From positions 2,666,001-2,730,000 of the forward strand of contig NZ_AP025286.1 of NCBI RefSeq assembly GCF_036492245.1: a stretch of DNA of 64,000 nt, in the 5' to 3' direction. The notes beneath the pieces are model-generated. The model was not told the origin of the DNA, searched no databases, and saw only the letters and a list, made by a program, of their open reading frames with translations. This DNA comes from Treponema bryantii. Lineage in GTDB: Bacteria > Spirochaetota > Spirochaetia > Treponematales > Treponemataceae. Of the stretch, positions 9,742 through 18,538 are shown one piece after another (positions within the stretch are counted from its first letter, which is position 1; every line of letters begins with the position of its first letter). The translations under genes and the position numbers were made by a program.

Positions 9742-9891
9742 ATGAACTATCAGTCACCAACAGTTGAATGTTTAGGTGAAGCAGATATGAGTTCTGTAAT
9801 GGGTGCTTACGTATGGGCCGTAGGACCTGTATTTGTTGCCGTAGCAGCAGTTCTTTTATTAGTGCTTACCGCTATTGATATTACTCCATAA
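9742..9891 (+). CDS. candidate RiPP precursor peptide
   Basis: A 49-residue ORF with an excellent ribosome binding site (ACGGAGGTAAAC). The N-terminus has Y3, P6, V8, L11 and G12, resembling the YxxPxLxxxG leader pattern that RRE (PqqD-like) domains recognise in lasso and related peptides. After Gly21 comes a very hydrophobic C-terminal half containing AYVWAVGP and AVAAVLLLVLTA. The only Cys is C10, in the leader part. Directly downstream are a radical SAM enzyme and a PqqD-domain protein, which is why I call it a precursor. Known precursor families were not recognised. It could instead be a small single-span membrane peptide. Confidence 0.6.
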   Translation: MNYQSPTVECLGEADMSSVMGAYVWAVGPVFVAVAAVLLLVLTAIDITP

Positions 9892-9921
9892 CGATTCAAA
9901 TTATATGAAGTAATACTCTCC

Positions 9922-9951
9922 GGGCAAATAGAAATATTTTTTTATTTGCCC
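9922..9951 (+). terminator. hairpin between precursor and biosynthetic genes
   Basis: GGGCAAATA (9922-9930) pairs perfectly with TATTTGCCC (9943-9951) around a 12-nt AT-rich loop, followed by ATTTTAAC. A partial terminator or mRNA-stabilising hairpin here would give more precursor than enzyme, as is common in peptide operons. Its efficiency cannot be judged from sequence. Confidence 0.5.
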
Positions 9952-9975
9952 ATTTTAACATTTACGAGGAAAAAA

Positions 9976-11016
9976 ATGTCTGATAAAAAAAATATTTCTG
10001 TACAGGAAAAACATGCCTCTATTGTAAGAGGTCCTATGCAGGTTGCCTTCGATATAACAAACAAATGTAATTTTAAATGCTTACATTGTTATAACAATAG
10101 TAGTGAAAACAATCGAATCCCGGATGAACTTACAGATGCTCAGGTTATCAGGTTTATTAAAGACTTATGTACTATGAAGCCATTGAATGTCTGCATTTGT
10201 GGAGGAGAACCTTTATTAAGATTTAATTTAGTGTGTAAGGTTGCAAAACTTTTATCATCGCATGATATTCAGGCTTCAATGGTTACAAACGGTTTTCTTA
10301 TGACAGAAGAAAAAGCCGCTGCGTTATTAAAGGCTGGAATATCCAGAATTCAAATTTCTGTAGATGGAGCAACAAGTACTTCTCATGAACATATGAGACA
10401 AATGCCAAACAGTTTTGAAAGAGCCTTAAACGCATTAAGACTCTTAAACAAGGTAGGCTTTACTCAGGTGGGAGTTGCCTTCACACCAACAAGCTTTAAT
10501 TCAAAAGAAGTTATTGATGCTTATAAGATCTGTGAGGAAATTGGAATTTCAGAATTCCGAATTCAGCCACTTATGATATTGGGACGAGGAAAAAAGAATA
10601 TCAATGAAATTCTTGCCACCCCAATGCAATACAGAAATCTTGTACGCGACATTAATTATCTGATCAGCAATAAAGGAATGGCAAAAATCCAATGGGGAGA
10701 CCCTATTGATCACCTTATACGCTTTAAGACTGTTGCACAACACTTATATGCATTCCTTAATGTTCAATCAAATGGAGATATTGTACCTTCACCTTACCTT
10801 CCGATTTCGGTTGGAAATATTAAACGAACATCAATTCTAAAATACTGGAAAAAAGGTTTGCCAAAAATCTGGGAAAGTCCTTTTATACAACAGTGTGCTG
10901 AACAGATAAAATGTGTACCTGATTTTGCAAAGGAACACACAGGTCAACCAATAGTCTGGTATGACGAAAATATAAAAATTGATTTGATAAAAGAAAACAA
11001 AAAACTATTTGCATAA
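9976..11016 (+). CDS. radical SAM peptide-modifying enzyme (putative)
   Basis: A 346-residue radical SAM protein. The [4Fe-4S]/SAM motif CxxxCxxC lies at C31, C35 and C38 (TNKCNFKCLHCYN), and CICGGEPLLR follows as the GGE motif. The C-terminal third has the shape of a twitch/SPASM region (NGDIVPSPYLPISVGNI) but retains only two cysteines (CAEQIKC), so a full SPASM cluster set is not visible. The ATG at 9976 has GAGGA in front. Its place between a precursor ORF and a PqqD-like gene suggests it modifies the precursor, as PqqE and AlbA do. The bond formed cannot be predicted. Confidence 0.8.
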   Translation: MSDKKNISVQEKHASIVRGPMQVAFDITNKCNFKCLHCYNNSSENNRIPDELTDAQVIRFIKDLCTMKPLNVCICGGEPLLRFNLVCKVAKLLSSHDIQASMVTNGFLMTEEKAAALLKAGISRIQISVDGATSTSHEHMRQMPNSFERALNALRLLNKVGFTQVGVAFTPTSFNSKEVIDAYKICEEIGISEFRIQPLMILGRGKKNINEILATPMQYRNLVRDINYLISNKGMAKIQWGDPIDHLIRFKTVAQHLYAFLNVQSNGDIVPSPYLPISVGNIKRTSILKYWKKGLPKIWESPFIQQCAEQIKCVPDFAKEHTGQPIVWYDENIKIDLIKENKKLFA

Positions 11017-11030
11017 TAAGGAAAACAAAA

Positions 11031-11921
11031 ATGAGTATACAAAAATCTATTCCAATATTTGATAAAAGTAATCTTGCCTATATAAGAGAAGAAAAAAAAG
11101 GATTTGTAACATTGATTTCAAAGAATCATCCGGAAATGAGGGAGCTTGTAATCAATTCAACATCTAATGAAATGCTTCAGCTTTGTGATGGAAATAATTC
11201 TGTAGGTGATATCTTAAACTCACTCACAAAAAAATATTACAAAGTTCCAGAAGAAGTCCTCAAAAAAGATTTGAGTAATTTATATGGTAATATGTCACGT
11301 CTGGGAATTCTTGACTGGAAAACAGAAAATCCATTTATTCTTGAACGAGAAGTTATTCTGGATGATACACATTCTCTGAAAGTGTGTTCTGAAGAAAATT
11401 TCAGAGAACTGTATAACTTTTACCAAGATGGTTTGAACAATAAATTTTCTCAAGCCGAAAATATCGTTTACTTTTGTCCTTATACCATTAAAGATGAATA
11501 TGGAGAAATTTCAATTCGTCAGAAAATCTTCAGCTATACAGAAGAATTTTTTGCCCTCTACAACAAGGATAAATTAGAAGGACTTCTTTCCATTAAGCTG
11601 CCTATGAATCCTTCTCAGAGTGCAATGATCAGAACCTGTATAGTTCCAAAGAACTATATGGAACCATTACTGAACTATGGTTTTGAAACTCTTCCATATA
11701 TTTCTGTAGTACCTGTAACTAAAGTAAAATTTATGACTGATAAACTGGCTGAAACAGATTCTACAAAAATAATCTCAGCATATCTTGAAAAAGATTCTTT
11801 TGTGTCTGAAGGTATTTATAAAAATGAAATCGGATTTGGCCATGATATAACAATACTCAGCAGATTATATGATGAGAAAACCGTTTTATCTATAAACAAA
11901 AAGAGAAACATACAATGGTAA
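11031..11921 (+). CDS. PqqD-like (RRE) domain fused to a GNAT-like domain
   Basis: A 296-residue protein. Residues ~28-100 resemble PqqD: NSTSNEMLQLCDGNNSVGDIL, then a VLKKDLSNLYGNMSRLGILDW helix pair. This fold recognises leader peptides. The remaining ~190 residues look like a GNAT acyltransferase. A helix-rich start (CSEENFRELYNFYQD) is followed by a LEGLLSIKLP strand and an ending of the type F-x-SEG-x-Y-x-NEIGFGHDITILS, which is typical of GNAT C-termini. A fused RRE-acyltransferase suggests the peptide may be acylated after radical SAM modification; that is inference. The stop overlaps the next gene by 7 nt. Confidence 0.6.
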   Translation: MSIQKSIPIFDKSNLAYIREEKKGFVTLISKNHPEMRELVINSTSNEMLQLCDGNNSVGDILNSLTKKYYKVPEEVLKKDLSNLYGNMSRLGILDWKTENPFILEREVILDDTHSLKVCSEENFRELYNFYQDGLNNKFSQAENIVYFCPYTIKDEYGEISIRQKIFSYTEEFFALYNKDKLEGLLSIKLPMNPSQSAMIRTCIVPKNYMEPLLNYGFETLPYISVVPVTKVKFMTDKLAETDSTKIISAYLEKDSFVSEGIYKNEIGFGHDITILSRLYDEKTVLSINKKRNIQW

Positions 11922-12646
11922 ATCATAAAAGAAAAACAGAGCTTTTTTGCATTCTTATATTGATATCTTTCTCCAGTTTGTTTTCAAGTGAAATCACAAA
12001 AGAAGATATTATAGCAGCAAATACTCATAAGAATTCGCAACTTCAGACAAGTATTATTACGCAGAAAATCTCTTTTTTTCAAAATAATAATCTCACCGAT
12101 TACTTCTATATCATATACAATAAAAACAAATCTGTTCGTATTGAAATGAAAAATAATGTCAATGATGAAAAAGTAATTGAAACCTTCATTTATGATGGTA
12201 CAGATTATTGGAAAATCAAAGCCGGGATGAAAGAAAAACTGGAATTGAAAGATAAAGTCTATCAAAATACAGTTTCTTCATCCTGGCTGTCTTTAATTGA
12301 AAATCCGGGTTGTGTGATAACCACCCAGAATGATGAAATAGTTCAACTTAATAATACAATCAATAAGGATAACTATGAATTCATAATTCAAAAAAAAGAC
12401 TTGAGTTTACAGAAAATTACTGTAACATCCAATAATAAGAATGTAACTGTAGTAATAAATGATTTTTATGAGATTGAACCGGGATATAAGGTTATAAAAG
12501 ACTGTAGTGTATTTGAAAATGATACCTGTCTTTATAAGATTGATATGCTTGATATTCAAATCAATCATATAATTCCAGATGATTACTTTAATGTAAGTAA
12601 AATAAAAAAATTTAATCTAAAAGATGCAATAAATAATTTATTTTAA
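11915..12646 (+). CDS. LolA-like outer-membrane lipoprotein-sorting fold protein
   Basis: A 243-residue protein with an N-terminal signal peptide (hydrophobic ILILISFSSLFS, likely cut near SLFSS). The body alternates strands as in LolA/RseB-like proteins: TDYFYIIYNKNKSVRIEM, TFIYDGTDYWKI, then KITVTSNNKNVTVVINDFYEIEPGYKV. These proteins form half-barrels that bind lipids or lipidated peptides in the periplasm. In this operon it could carry a hydrophobic or acylated peptide. The fold call rests on pattern only. Confidence 0.5.
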   Translation: MVNHKRKTELFCILILISFSSLFSSEITKEDIIAANTHKNSQLQTSIITQKISFFQNNNLTDYFYIIYNKNKSVRIEMKNNVNDEKVIETFIYDGTDYWKIKAGMKEKLELKDKVYQNTVSSSWLSLIENPGCVITTQNDEIVQLNNTINKDNYEFIIQKKDLSLQKITVTSNNKNVTVVINDFYEIEPGYKVIKDCSVFENDTCLYKIDMLDIQINHIIPDDYFNVSKIKKFNLKDAINNLF

Positions 12647-12658
12647 ATTGGAGGAACT

Positions 12659-13141
12659 ATGCGCTTAAAAAAAATTATTGGATTTTTAAACAAAAGAAAA
12701 GATGGAATCTATGAAAATGCAGGCTTTATAGGAGGCACCGTTACCGGCATTCTCATAGGCCTTTTTGAAATTTTTATTCTTCTGGCTTATAGTGACACCT
12801 TAAAATCTACGCTTGAAACTCAGATATCTATGTATTCAGGTATGTCTGTTAATATAGATTTACTTTATATTGCAACTATAATCCTTACACCTCTTTTAGT
12901 TATCATCATACATATGTTACTCGGTGTGCTGTTTGGAATGACAATTTCAAAAAAGCTTAAAGACAAAAAGATTCTGATTCTTTTTGTATCTGTAATCATA
13001 GGAATCTTATTTGGATTTATAACAAGCAGTCCAATCTCAAGAATAATTACAATCATAATTATTACTGCAACCTGGATAATCTTTGGCATAATACAAGTTT
13101 TACTTCTCTCTAGATTTGAGCATAAAAATGAAGAACAATAA
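12659..13141 (+). CDS. hypothetical four-helix membrane protein
   Basis: A 160-residue protein with four hydrophobic spans (about 22-42, 66-90, 100-118 and 123-145), starting after a TTGGAGGAAC binding site. I recognise no family. It overlaps the start of the ABC exporter, so it may be an accessory or immunity membrane protein of the peptide system. This role is inferred only from position. Confidence 0.55.
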   Translation: MRLKKIIGFLNKRKDGIYENAGFIGGTVTGILIGLFEIFILLAYSDTLKSTLETQISMYSGMSVNIDLLYIATIILTPLLVIIIHMLLGVLFGMTISKKLKDKKILILFVSVIIGILFGFITSSPISRIITIIIITATWIIFGIIQVLLLSRFEHKNEEQ

Positions 13142-14849
13142 TTTATCTTTTAACAATTACCTGCGACTATATTTTACCTGTGTTAAAGAATACATTCCGT
13201 TTATTATTATTGGTCTGTTTTTATCTATTGTAAGTCAGTTTTGTGCCCTGCTTATACCATTAATCTCCAGATACATTCTTGATGATATAATAGTAAATTC
13301 TTTTTACAGTTATCTTCTGCCCGCTTTTCTCATAGGCATCGGAGTAAGTCTGATTTTAGTTGCATCATCTTTTTTTGCAAACTACTTTTTATATATCGCA
13401 AATGGACAGGGCGGTATAAAATTAAAGAGTCAGTTTTTTGCAAAAATGCAGCTGATAAAAATCGGAGATATAAATAAATACGGAAATGGAGCATTAACAC
13501 ACAGAACTATTTTTGATCTGGATAACATTATAGGGTACTGGACACAAATGGTTGCAACCATTCCCCTGATATTTACTTTTATTGCCGGCACTATAATCAT
13601 GATAAAAATAAATATCAAGATGACTATTTATATTTTTATAGTTTCGCTGGTTCAGTTAATAGTTATAGTTCTTTTCAGTAAATCAATAATCAAAACTTCC
13701 TATCAGATTAAACAAAAAAGTGAAATGGTAACTTCAAATATTATGAAGTTTTTTGAAAAGATTGAATTAGTACGTACTCACGGAACTGAAAAAACGGAAA
13801 GAGAAATATTCAGAAATAATTTGTTTTCTCAGTTTAAAACCTCAAAGAAATATTTCTTACTTGGAAAAGGATATAATAATACAACCTCTTTACTTTCATA
13901 TCTCTGGGTATTAATTGTTCTTTTTACCGGTGGAATATTTGTAAAAAATGGAGTTTTATCCATTGGTTCCTTGCTGGCATTTATCATGCTTATGAATGTT
14001 TTAAATGGCCCTATTTTCAAGGTATCAGAACTGATAATAACCTATCAGGATATGAAAGCTGCAATACACCGCGTCAATGAACTGAACAATCTTGATCCAT
14101 ATATTACAATAAACGATAACGCAAAAACAAATATAGAAAATATCTTCCCTATTGAAATAAAGAACCTTTCTTTTGGGTACTCGGCAGATCATAACATCAT
14201 CAATAATATAAATCTTACAATAAACAATAATGAATTGATAACACTTGTTGGAAAAAGCGGTTCTGGAAAGACAACTTTCTGTAAGCTTCTAGCACGTTTT
14301 TATGATATCAATGAAGGTGAGATTTTATTTAATTCAAACATAATCTCCAATATAGAGCTGGAAGAACTAAGAAAAAATGTACACCTGAGTTTACAGAATA
14401 TCTTTGTTTTCAATGATACATTATGGAACAACCTGACCTATGGATTATCGGAACAACCGGATGAGTCTAAGGTTTTTGATGCGATGAAAGCTGCCGGAAT
14501 AGATTTCTTTAATAAGCTTGATTCAGGCTTTGATACAATCATCGGGCAAAATGGAACGAATCTTTCTTTAGGAGAATGTCAGAGAATTGCCATAGCGAGA
14601 AGCATTCTGATAAAACCTAAACTGCTTGTTTTTGATGAGCCAACCTCTTCTGTAGATCCAGAGACAGAAAGAGTTCTGCATAAGGCTTTTTTAGAAATGA
14701 AAAAGAACTGCACAATCTTAATTATTACTCATAGAAAATCTACACTTAGTATTGCCGACAGAGTTTTATATTTTAAGGATGGCAGTATTACTGAAGAAAG
14801 CAAAACTTCCAGAAAAATTCTATCATTTTTTAAGGATGAAAAAAAATGA
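13128..14849 (+). CDS. ABC exporter (fused membrane and ATPase domains)
   Basis: A 573-residue type IV ABC exporter. Six transmembrane helices fill residues ~20-310, followed by an ATPase domain with Walker A (VGKSGSGKTTFCKLL), Q-loop (HLSLQNIFVF), signature (LSLGECQRIAIARS), Walker B (LLVFDEPTSS) and H-loop (IITHRKS). ATG 13128 is chosen over the in-frame TTG at 13116. It lacks the N-terminal C39 peptidase found in many bacteriocin exporters; a separate C39-like protein follows immediately (4-nt overlap). Most likely it exports the modified peptide. Confidence 0.85.
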   Translation: MKNNNLSFNNYLRLYFTCVKEYIPFIIIGLFLSIVSQFCALLIPLISRYILDDIIVNSFYSYLLPAFLIGIGVSLILVASSFFANYFLYIANGQGGIKLKSQFFAKMQLIKIGDINKYGNGALTHRTIFDLDNIIGYWTQMVATIPLIFTFIAGTIIMIKINIKMTIYIFIVSLVQLIVIVLFSKSIIKTSYQIKQKSEMVTSNIMKFFEKIELVRTHGTEKTEREIFRNNLFSQFKTSKKYFLLGKGYNNTTSLLSYLWVLIVLFTGGIFVKNGVLSIGSLLAFIMLMNVLNGPIFKVSELIITYQDMKAAIHRVNELNNLDPYITINDNAKTNIENIFPIEIKNLSFGYSADHNIINNINLTINNNELITLVGKSGSGKTTFCKLLARFYDINEGEILFNSNIISNIELEELRKNVHLSLQNIFVFNDTLWNNLTYGLSEQPDESKVFDAMKAAGIDFFNKLDSGFDTIIGQNGTNLSLGECQRIAIARSILIKPKLLVFDEPTSSVDPETERVLHKAFLEMKKNCTILIITHRKSTLSIADRVLYFKDGSITEESKTSRKILSFFKDEKK

Positions 14850-15478
14850 AAAGATTTCTGATTTTCTGTCTTCTTATAATATTATTCGAGCCTGTTTTTT
14901 CATTAGACAGAAAATCTTATTTACAATTAAGTTTTGAAAATTCAGAAAGACAGATATCTGAGTTCTCATGTGGATTTGCAGCAGTTACAACTGTTCTCAA
15001 AACCTTCTTTGAAATAAATATTTCTCAAGAAAAGCTTATGGAAGAATACGGAAATGATTTACTCAAAGAACACAGAGGCATCAGTTTTCTGGATATGAAA
15101 AAAATCTCAGAATTATATAATCTGACAGCAATTGGCTTTTCAGTAAATTTTTCTGCATTTGAAGAATTTGTAACATATTCAAAAGTCCCAGTTATTGTCC
15201 ACGAAATGAAAGATAAAAAAGATATTAACTCCGGACATTTTATAATTGTTCTTGGAGAAAAAGAAAATTATTTTTATATACTGGATCCCACATATGGAGA
15301 ACAGTATGTTTCAAAAAGCAGTTTAAAAAAGACAATGACTGGAAATATTCTTCTTATTTTACCGCCAGACTCATCACCTGATAAGGATACTCTTGTCAGT
15401 TATTCTCATAAAAAAATGCAGGAAATACTGAATAATAACAAAATGGAGAAAATGAATTTTTATGAAAGCTATTATTAA
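14846..15478 (+). CDS. secreted C39-like cysteine peptidase
   Basis: A 210-residue protein with a signal peptide (LIFCLLIILFEPVFS) and the C39 catalytic layout: Cys in EFSCGFAAVTTVLKTF, His in SGHFIIVLG and Asp in LDPTYGEQY. Standard bacteriocin peptidases sit on the cytoplasmic face of their exporter; this one should act in the periplasm, on the peptide after export. ATGA overlap with the exporter gene shows coupling. The precursor has no clear double-Gly site, so the cleavage position is unknown. Confidence 0.75.
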   Translation: MKRFLIFCLLIILFEPVFSLDRKSYLQLSFENSERQISEFSCGFAAVTTVLKTFFEINISQEKLMEEYGNDLLKEHRGISFLDMKKISELYNLTAIGFSVNFSAFEEFVTYSKVPVIVHEMKDKKDINSGHFIIVLGEKENYFYILDPTYGEQYVSKSSLKKTMTGNILLILPPDSSPDKDTLVSYSHKKMQEILNNNKMEKMNFYESYY

Positions 15479-16310
15479 AAAAATTATTATCCTATGTTTC
15501 TTTACTTCAATTACAAGCTTAATCTGGGCCGAAGCTGATGATTCAATCTTTGAATCAAACTTTAACGGCAGCTCATATATGCTGTCAAACACAACATCAT
15601 TTATTGATAATAATCAAACTGGCCTGCACAATATTTCATTCGAAAATAATACGAATTTCAGTTTTTGTATTAAAGGCAAACATACACTCTCAATAAACAT
15701 TCCTTTCCTTTTTTTATATAACTGCCAGTATACAGCAGATGAAGAAAACAATGTTTTATTCCTGAATATAGAAAGTATAAATTTATCGTATAATTATTTA
15801 TTTAAATTCGAATCGTTCTCATTAAAAACAATAACAACTATATCATTTCCGACAAATTATAATCTTATACAAAAACGGTTATCCGGCACTACAGAAAATG
15901 TAATAATAAATACACTCGAAGAAAATAATAATGACCAGTTAAAAAAAGCAAATAATACAAAGCTTGGATTAGGCTTATCATTTATTCTTAAAAAAGATCC
16001 TTTCATGCTTTTTCTAACCCCTTCCGTAACTTTCCCACTTTATAATTTTGATGTTACAAACATCGGGTTAGAAACAAGCGGATACTTTCTTATAAATTCC
16101 TCAATTGACTTCATTGGAAAAAATGTATTGCAAATTTCTTTCTTGAATACCATCCCGAAATGGCAGACTACAGATGTAATATCTGCAGGAATTGTATATA
16201 ATCTAAATACCAGTTCAAAGATTGAAGGACTTGTTTCAGCCTGTTTTATTACTTCCAGAGTTTTACCAGGCTTTTCACTCAGCTATAAATACACCGGTAA
16301 AGTTTTATGA
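15462..16310 (+). CDS. putative outer-membrane beta-barrel protein
   Basis: A 282-residue protein with a signal peptide (IIILCFFTSITSLIWAEA) and then many alternating amphipathic strands: HNISFENNTNFSF, HTLSINIPFLFLY, FSLKTITTISFP, and a final strand ending in an aromatic-rich SLSYKYTGKVL. This composition fits a small outer-membrane barrel, though no family is recognised. Its start lies inside the end of the C39-like gene (17-nt overlap). It may be the outer-membrane exit or receptor of the peptide system. Confidence 0.5.
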   Translation: MKAIIKKIIILCFFTSITSLIWAEADDSIFESNFNGSSYMLSNTTSFIDNNQTGLHNISFENNTNFSFCIKGKHTLSINIPFLFLYNCQYTADEENNVLFLNIESINLSYNYLFKFESFSLKTITTISFPTNYNLIQKRLSGTTENVIINTLEENNNDQLKKANNTKLGLGLSFILKKDPFMLFLTPSVTFPLYNFDVTNIGLETSGYFLINSSIDFIGKNVLQISFLNTIPKWQTTDVISAGIVYNLNTSSKIEGLVSACFITSRVLPGFSLSYKYTGKVL

Positions 16311-17131
16311 CAATAAACAAGAGATTATCATTCTTTCTTCTAACACAGCTTATTCTTATTGGTATATTCGAAATTATCTCTCATCTCCTGAAAATCCCCA
16401 TTAATTTCTTTTCCGTGTTATATATGTTTTTCCCATTTTTAGGAGTGATAATTACAAAACTTCATTATGGCATTCCTTTTGATTATTCTGTCGTAAAAAT
16501 TAAACTTTCAAGATATTATTTATATGCAATTCTGATTCCTTTTATCATCACTTTTCTATCAATTTGTTTTGCATTGATTTTCTTTAAAGACACAAAACTT
16601 TCCTTATCTTTTTCAGGACTTTCAAAATTGGGGCTGTCAGGAAGTTCAACCCCTTACACTCTTTCACAACTCGGCTTATTATTTCTAAAAAGCATAATAT
16701 TAGGCTCAACAATAAATGCATTCTTTGCATTAGGAGAAGAAACTGGCTGGAGAAGTTTTTTAGTCACAGAACTGCAACCATCAATGAATAAATATAAGAT
16801 GATAATAACCATTGGTTTTATATGGGGACTCTGGCATATACCATTGATTCTGGCAGGAAGCAACTACCCTAACTATCCGATTACAGGCAGTTTTTTAATG
16901 ATTATATTCTGCATACTGACAAATCCAATATATATATTTCTTTTAAGATCCAAATCCATAATTCCAGGGGCAATTTTTCATGGAATGATAAATGCCCTTT
17001 CATCAATATCAATTGGAATGATTGAAGGGCAGAATGTTCTTACAGTCGGAAATTTAGGTATTTCAGGGCTAACAGGTATACTTTTATTTGATTTAGTTCT
17101 CTATTTTGCAAGCAGAGAAAAAAGGAAATAA
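16307..17131 (+). CDS. CPBP-family intramembrane metalloprotease
   Basis: A 274-residue membrane protein with about eight hydrophobic spans and the three CPBP (Abi/CAAX-like) motifs: EETGWRSFL (EExxxR), WGLWHIPLIL (FxxxH-type) and GAIFHGMIN (HxxxN). In bacteriocin loci, CPBP proteins are often immunity proteins or finish peptide maturation. Here it closes the operon (4-nt overlap with the preceding gene), so immunity or leader removal is plausible. The target is not known. Confidence 0.85.
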   Translation: MTINKRLSFFLLTQLILIGIFEIISHLLKIPINFFSVLYMFFPFLGVIITKLHYGIPFDYSVVKIKLSRYYLYAILIPFIITFLSICFALIFFKDTKLSLSFSGLSKLGLSGSSTPYTLSQLGLLFLKSIILGSTINAFFALGEETGWRSFLVTELQPSMNKYKMIITIGFIWGLWHIPLILAGSNYPNYPITGSFLMIIFCILTNPIYIFLLRSKSIIPGAIFHGMINALSSISIGMIEGQNVLTVGNLGISGLTGILLFDLVLYFASREKRK

Positions 17132-17135
17132 ATTA

Positions 17136-17906
17136 TTAACCTTTTACTTTGCCTTCATCATATACAATTTCAAATTCTTCATATCGATTTAAAAAACCAT
17201 GTTTATCACCAACTTCAAGAATTGTATAAACACATTTTAATCGGTTTTTTAAAGCACCGACACCCAGATAAACTTCAGGGGCAATTGCATCATATTTTAT
17301 ATGCTGCTGTATTCTTGTCAGAATCTTTGCATCACGAGCATCAAGCCCTTCATACTCAGCCAGATTCAATCGTTTATCATTTTTTTGATTTTCCAGATTG
17401 TTAATGTAAAAGATAACGAATATATAAGTGATTATCATTACAAGGCTGGTAGCCATTCTAAAAACAAGTTCTACAAGAAATTTCCTAACTCCAAATCTCA
17501 GGGAAATCAGAGACAGCAAGAAATATACTAAAACAATTAATGATATTTGTAATTTCGTATTTTTAGATTTTATACCTCTGGCATACAAAGAAGTAATACA
17601 AATAAAAAACATCCCTGTAGACATAGGATTCATATACTCAAAACAACATAGAAAACTATATAAAAAGGAAGTAAGAGTAATTAAACCGATTTTCACAGGA
17701 AAGAAGGCAAGTAATATACAGAGGAATACACAGACAGTGTTTATGAAAAAAGCAAAATTATCATATACATGGTTTAATCCATAAATACTGTTATCAATTT
17801 TTGTAATTCTAAAAACGTTTGATGTAATAAGAATTATTGCTGCAATAACAGCAGAAATACGAATTCCCCTTTTAAATCTTTCTGAATAAATGCTATATTT
17901 TTCCAT
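17136..17906 (-). CDS. membrane protein with C-terminal LuxR-like HTH
   Basis: A 256-residue protein. Six hydrophobic spans cover residues ~14-170. The last ~70 residues resemble a GerE/LuxR helix-turn-helix: LDARDAKILTRIQQHI, then IAPEVYLGVGALKNRLKCVYTIL. This suggests a membrane-anchored sensor that binds DNA. It lies 4 nt from the end of the convergent peptide operon and 54 nt downstream of the gene at 17961-18509, whose promoter shares the TTATGACC element with the peptide operon. It is therefore a candidate regulator of both. The HTH call is by eye and moderate. Confidence 0.55.
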   Translation of the reverse strand: MEKYSIYSERFKRGIRISAVIAAIILITSNVFRITKIDNSIYGLNHVYDNFAFFINTVCVFLCILLAFFPVKIGLITLTSFLYSFLCCFEYMNPMSTGMFFICITSLYARGIKSKNTKLQISLIVLVYFLLSLISLRFGVRKFLVELVFRMATSLVMIITYIFVIFYINNLENQKNDKRLNLAEYEGLDARDAKILTRIQQHIKYDAIAPEVYLGVGALKNRLKCVYTILEVGDKHGFLNRYEEFEIVYDEGKVKG

Positions 17907-17960
17907 AAACTGTGTCCATATTAAAGTTTCCTCCTCCGAATTTAATCAAATTAACAGATA

Positions 17961-18509
17961 TTACCAGATTTGAGCTCTGATATCTGAATAAAATAAATCA
18001 TCCAAAGCTGGACACTCTATTTTTGAAAGCTTATTCAAAAGATCATTCTTGATCAATTTATAATTCCAGTTTCCACTTACAAGAGGATTATAAATGCCAT
18101 TCTTTTCATCCTTTTGAGAAGAATGCTTATAACCTTCTAGCATCTTAAGAGCAAGAAGATTCATTCCATGATTAATGATTGCTTTATTACCGCCTTTGAA
18201 ATTTGAAATTGCATCAAGTCTGTTAAAAATATTGCTATCATCAGATGGCACATGTGCACAATACTTCTGGAAACCTTTTAATTCTGCAAGATACAAACAA
18301 ATATGTGCGATAGCAGTTCTTTCAGCATCTTCACAATTTGCAGCAAAAGGAATTGTTGCAATAATACGAGCTGTAGTGCTATTAGAGAGCTGATTTTTTT
18401 CTAAATCTGTAAGTCTGAAAACAACTGCCGATTCTTCAACAATATAATTCCATTCAGCAAGATTCCACTGTTCATTATTTTCTGCGTAAGCTAAATTTAA
18501 ATTGTTCAC
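17961..18509 (-). CDS. hypothetical soluble protein
   Basis: A 182-residue soluble protein without signal peptide or membrane span; I recognise no family. A helical stretch with Cys and aromatic residues (AANCEDAERTAIAHICLYLAE) stands out. The start at 18509 follows AGGAGTATTAAAA. Probably first gene of a two-gene operon with the membrane HTH protein; its promoter resembles that of the peptide operon. Confidence 0.6.
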   Translation of the reverse strand: MNNLNLAYAENNEQWNLAEWNYIVEESAVVFRLTDLEKNQLSNSTTARIIATIPFAANCEDAERTAIAHICLYLAELKGFQKYCAHVPSDDSNIFNRLDAISNFKGGNKAIINHGMNLLALKMLEGYKHSSQKDEKNGIYNPLVSGNWNYKLIKNDLLNKLSKIECPALDDLFYSDIRAQIW

Positions 18510-18538
18510 TTTTAATACTCCTATAGTATTTTTTTTAA

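Noticed and set aside
9976-11016. Complete SPASM domain in the peptide-operon radical SAM enzyme
   Set aside because: Only two cysteines remain in the C-terminal region, too few for the usual auxiliary clusters.
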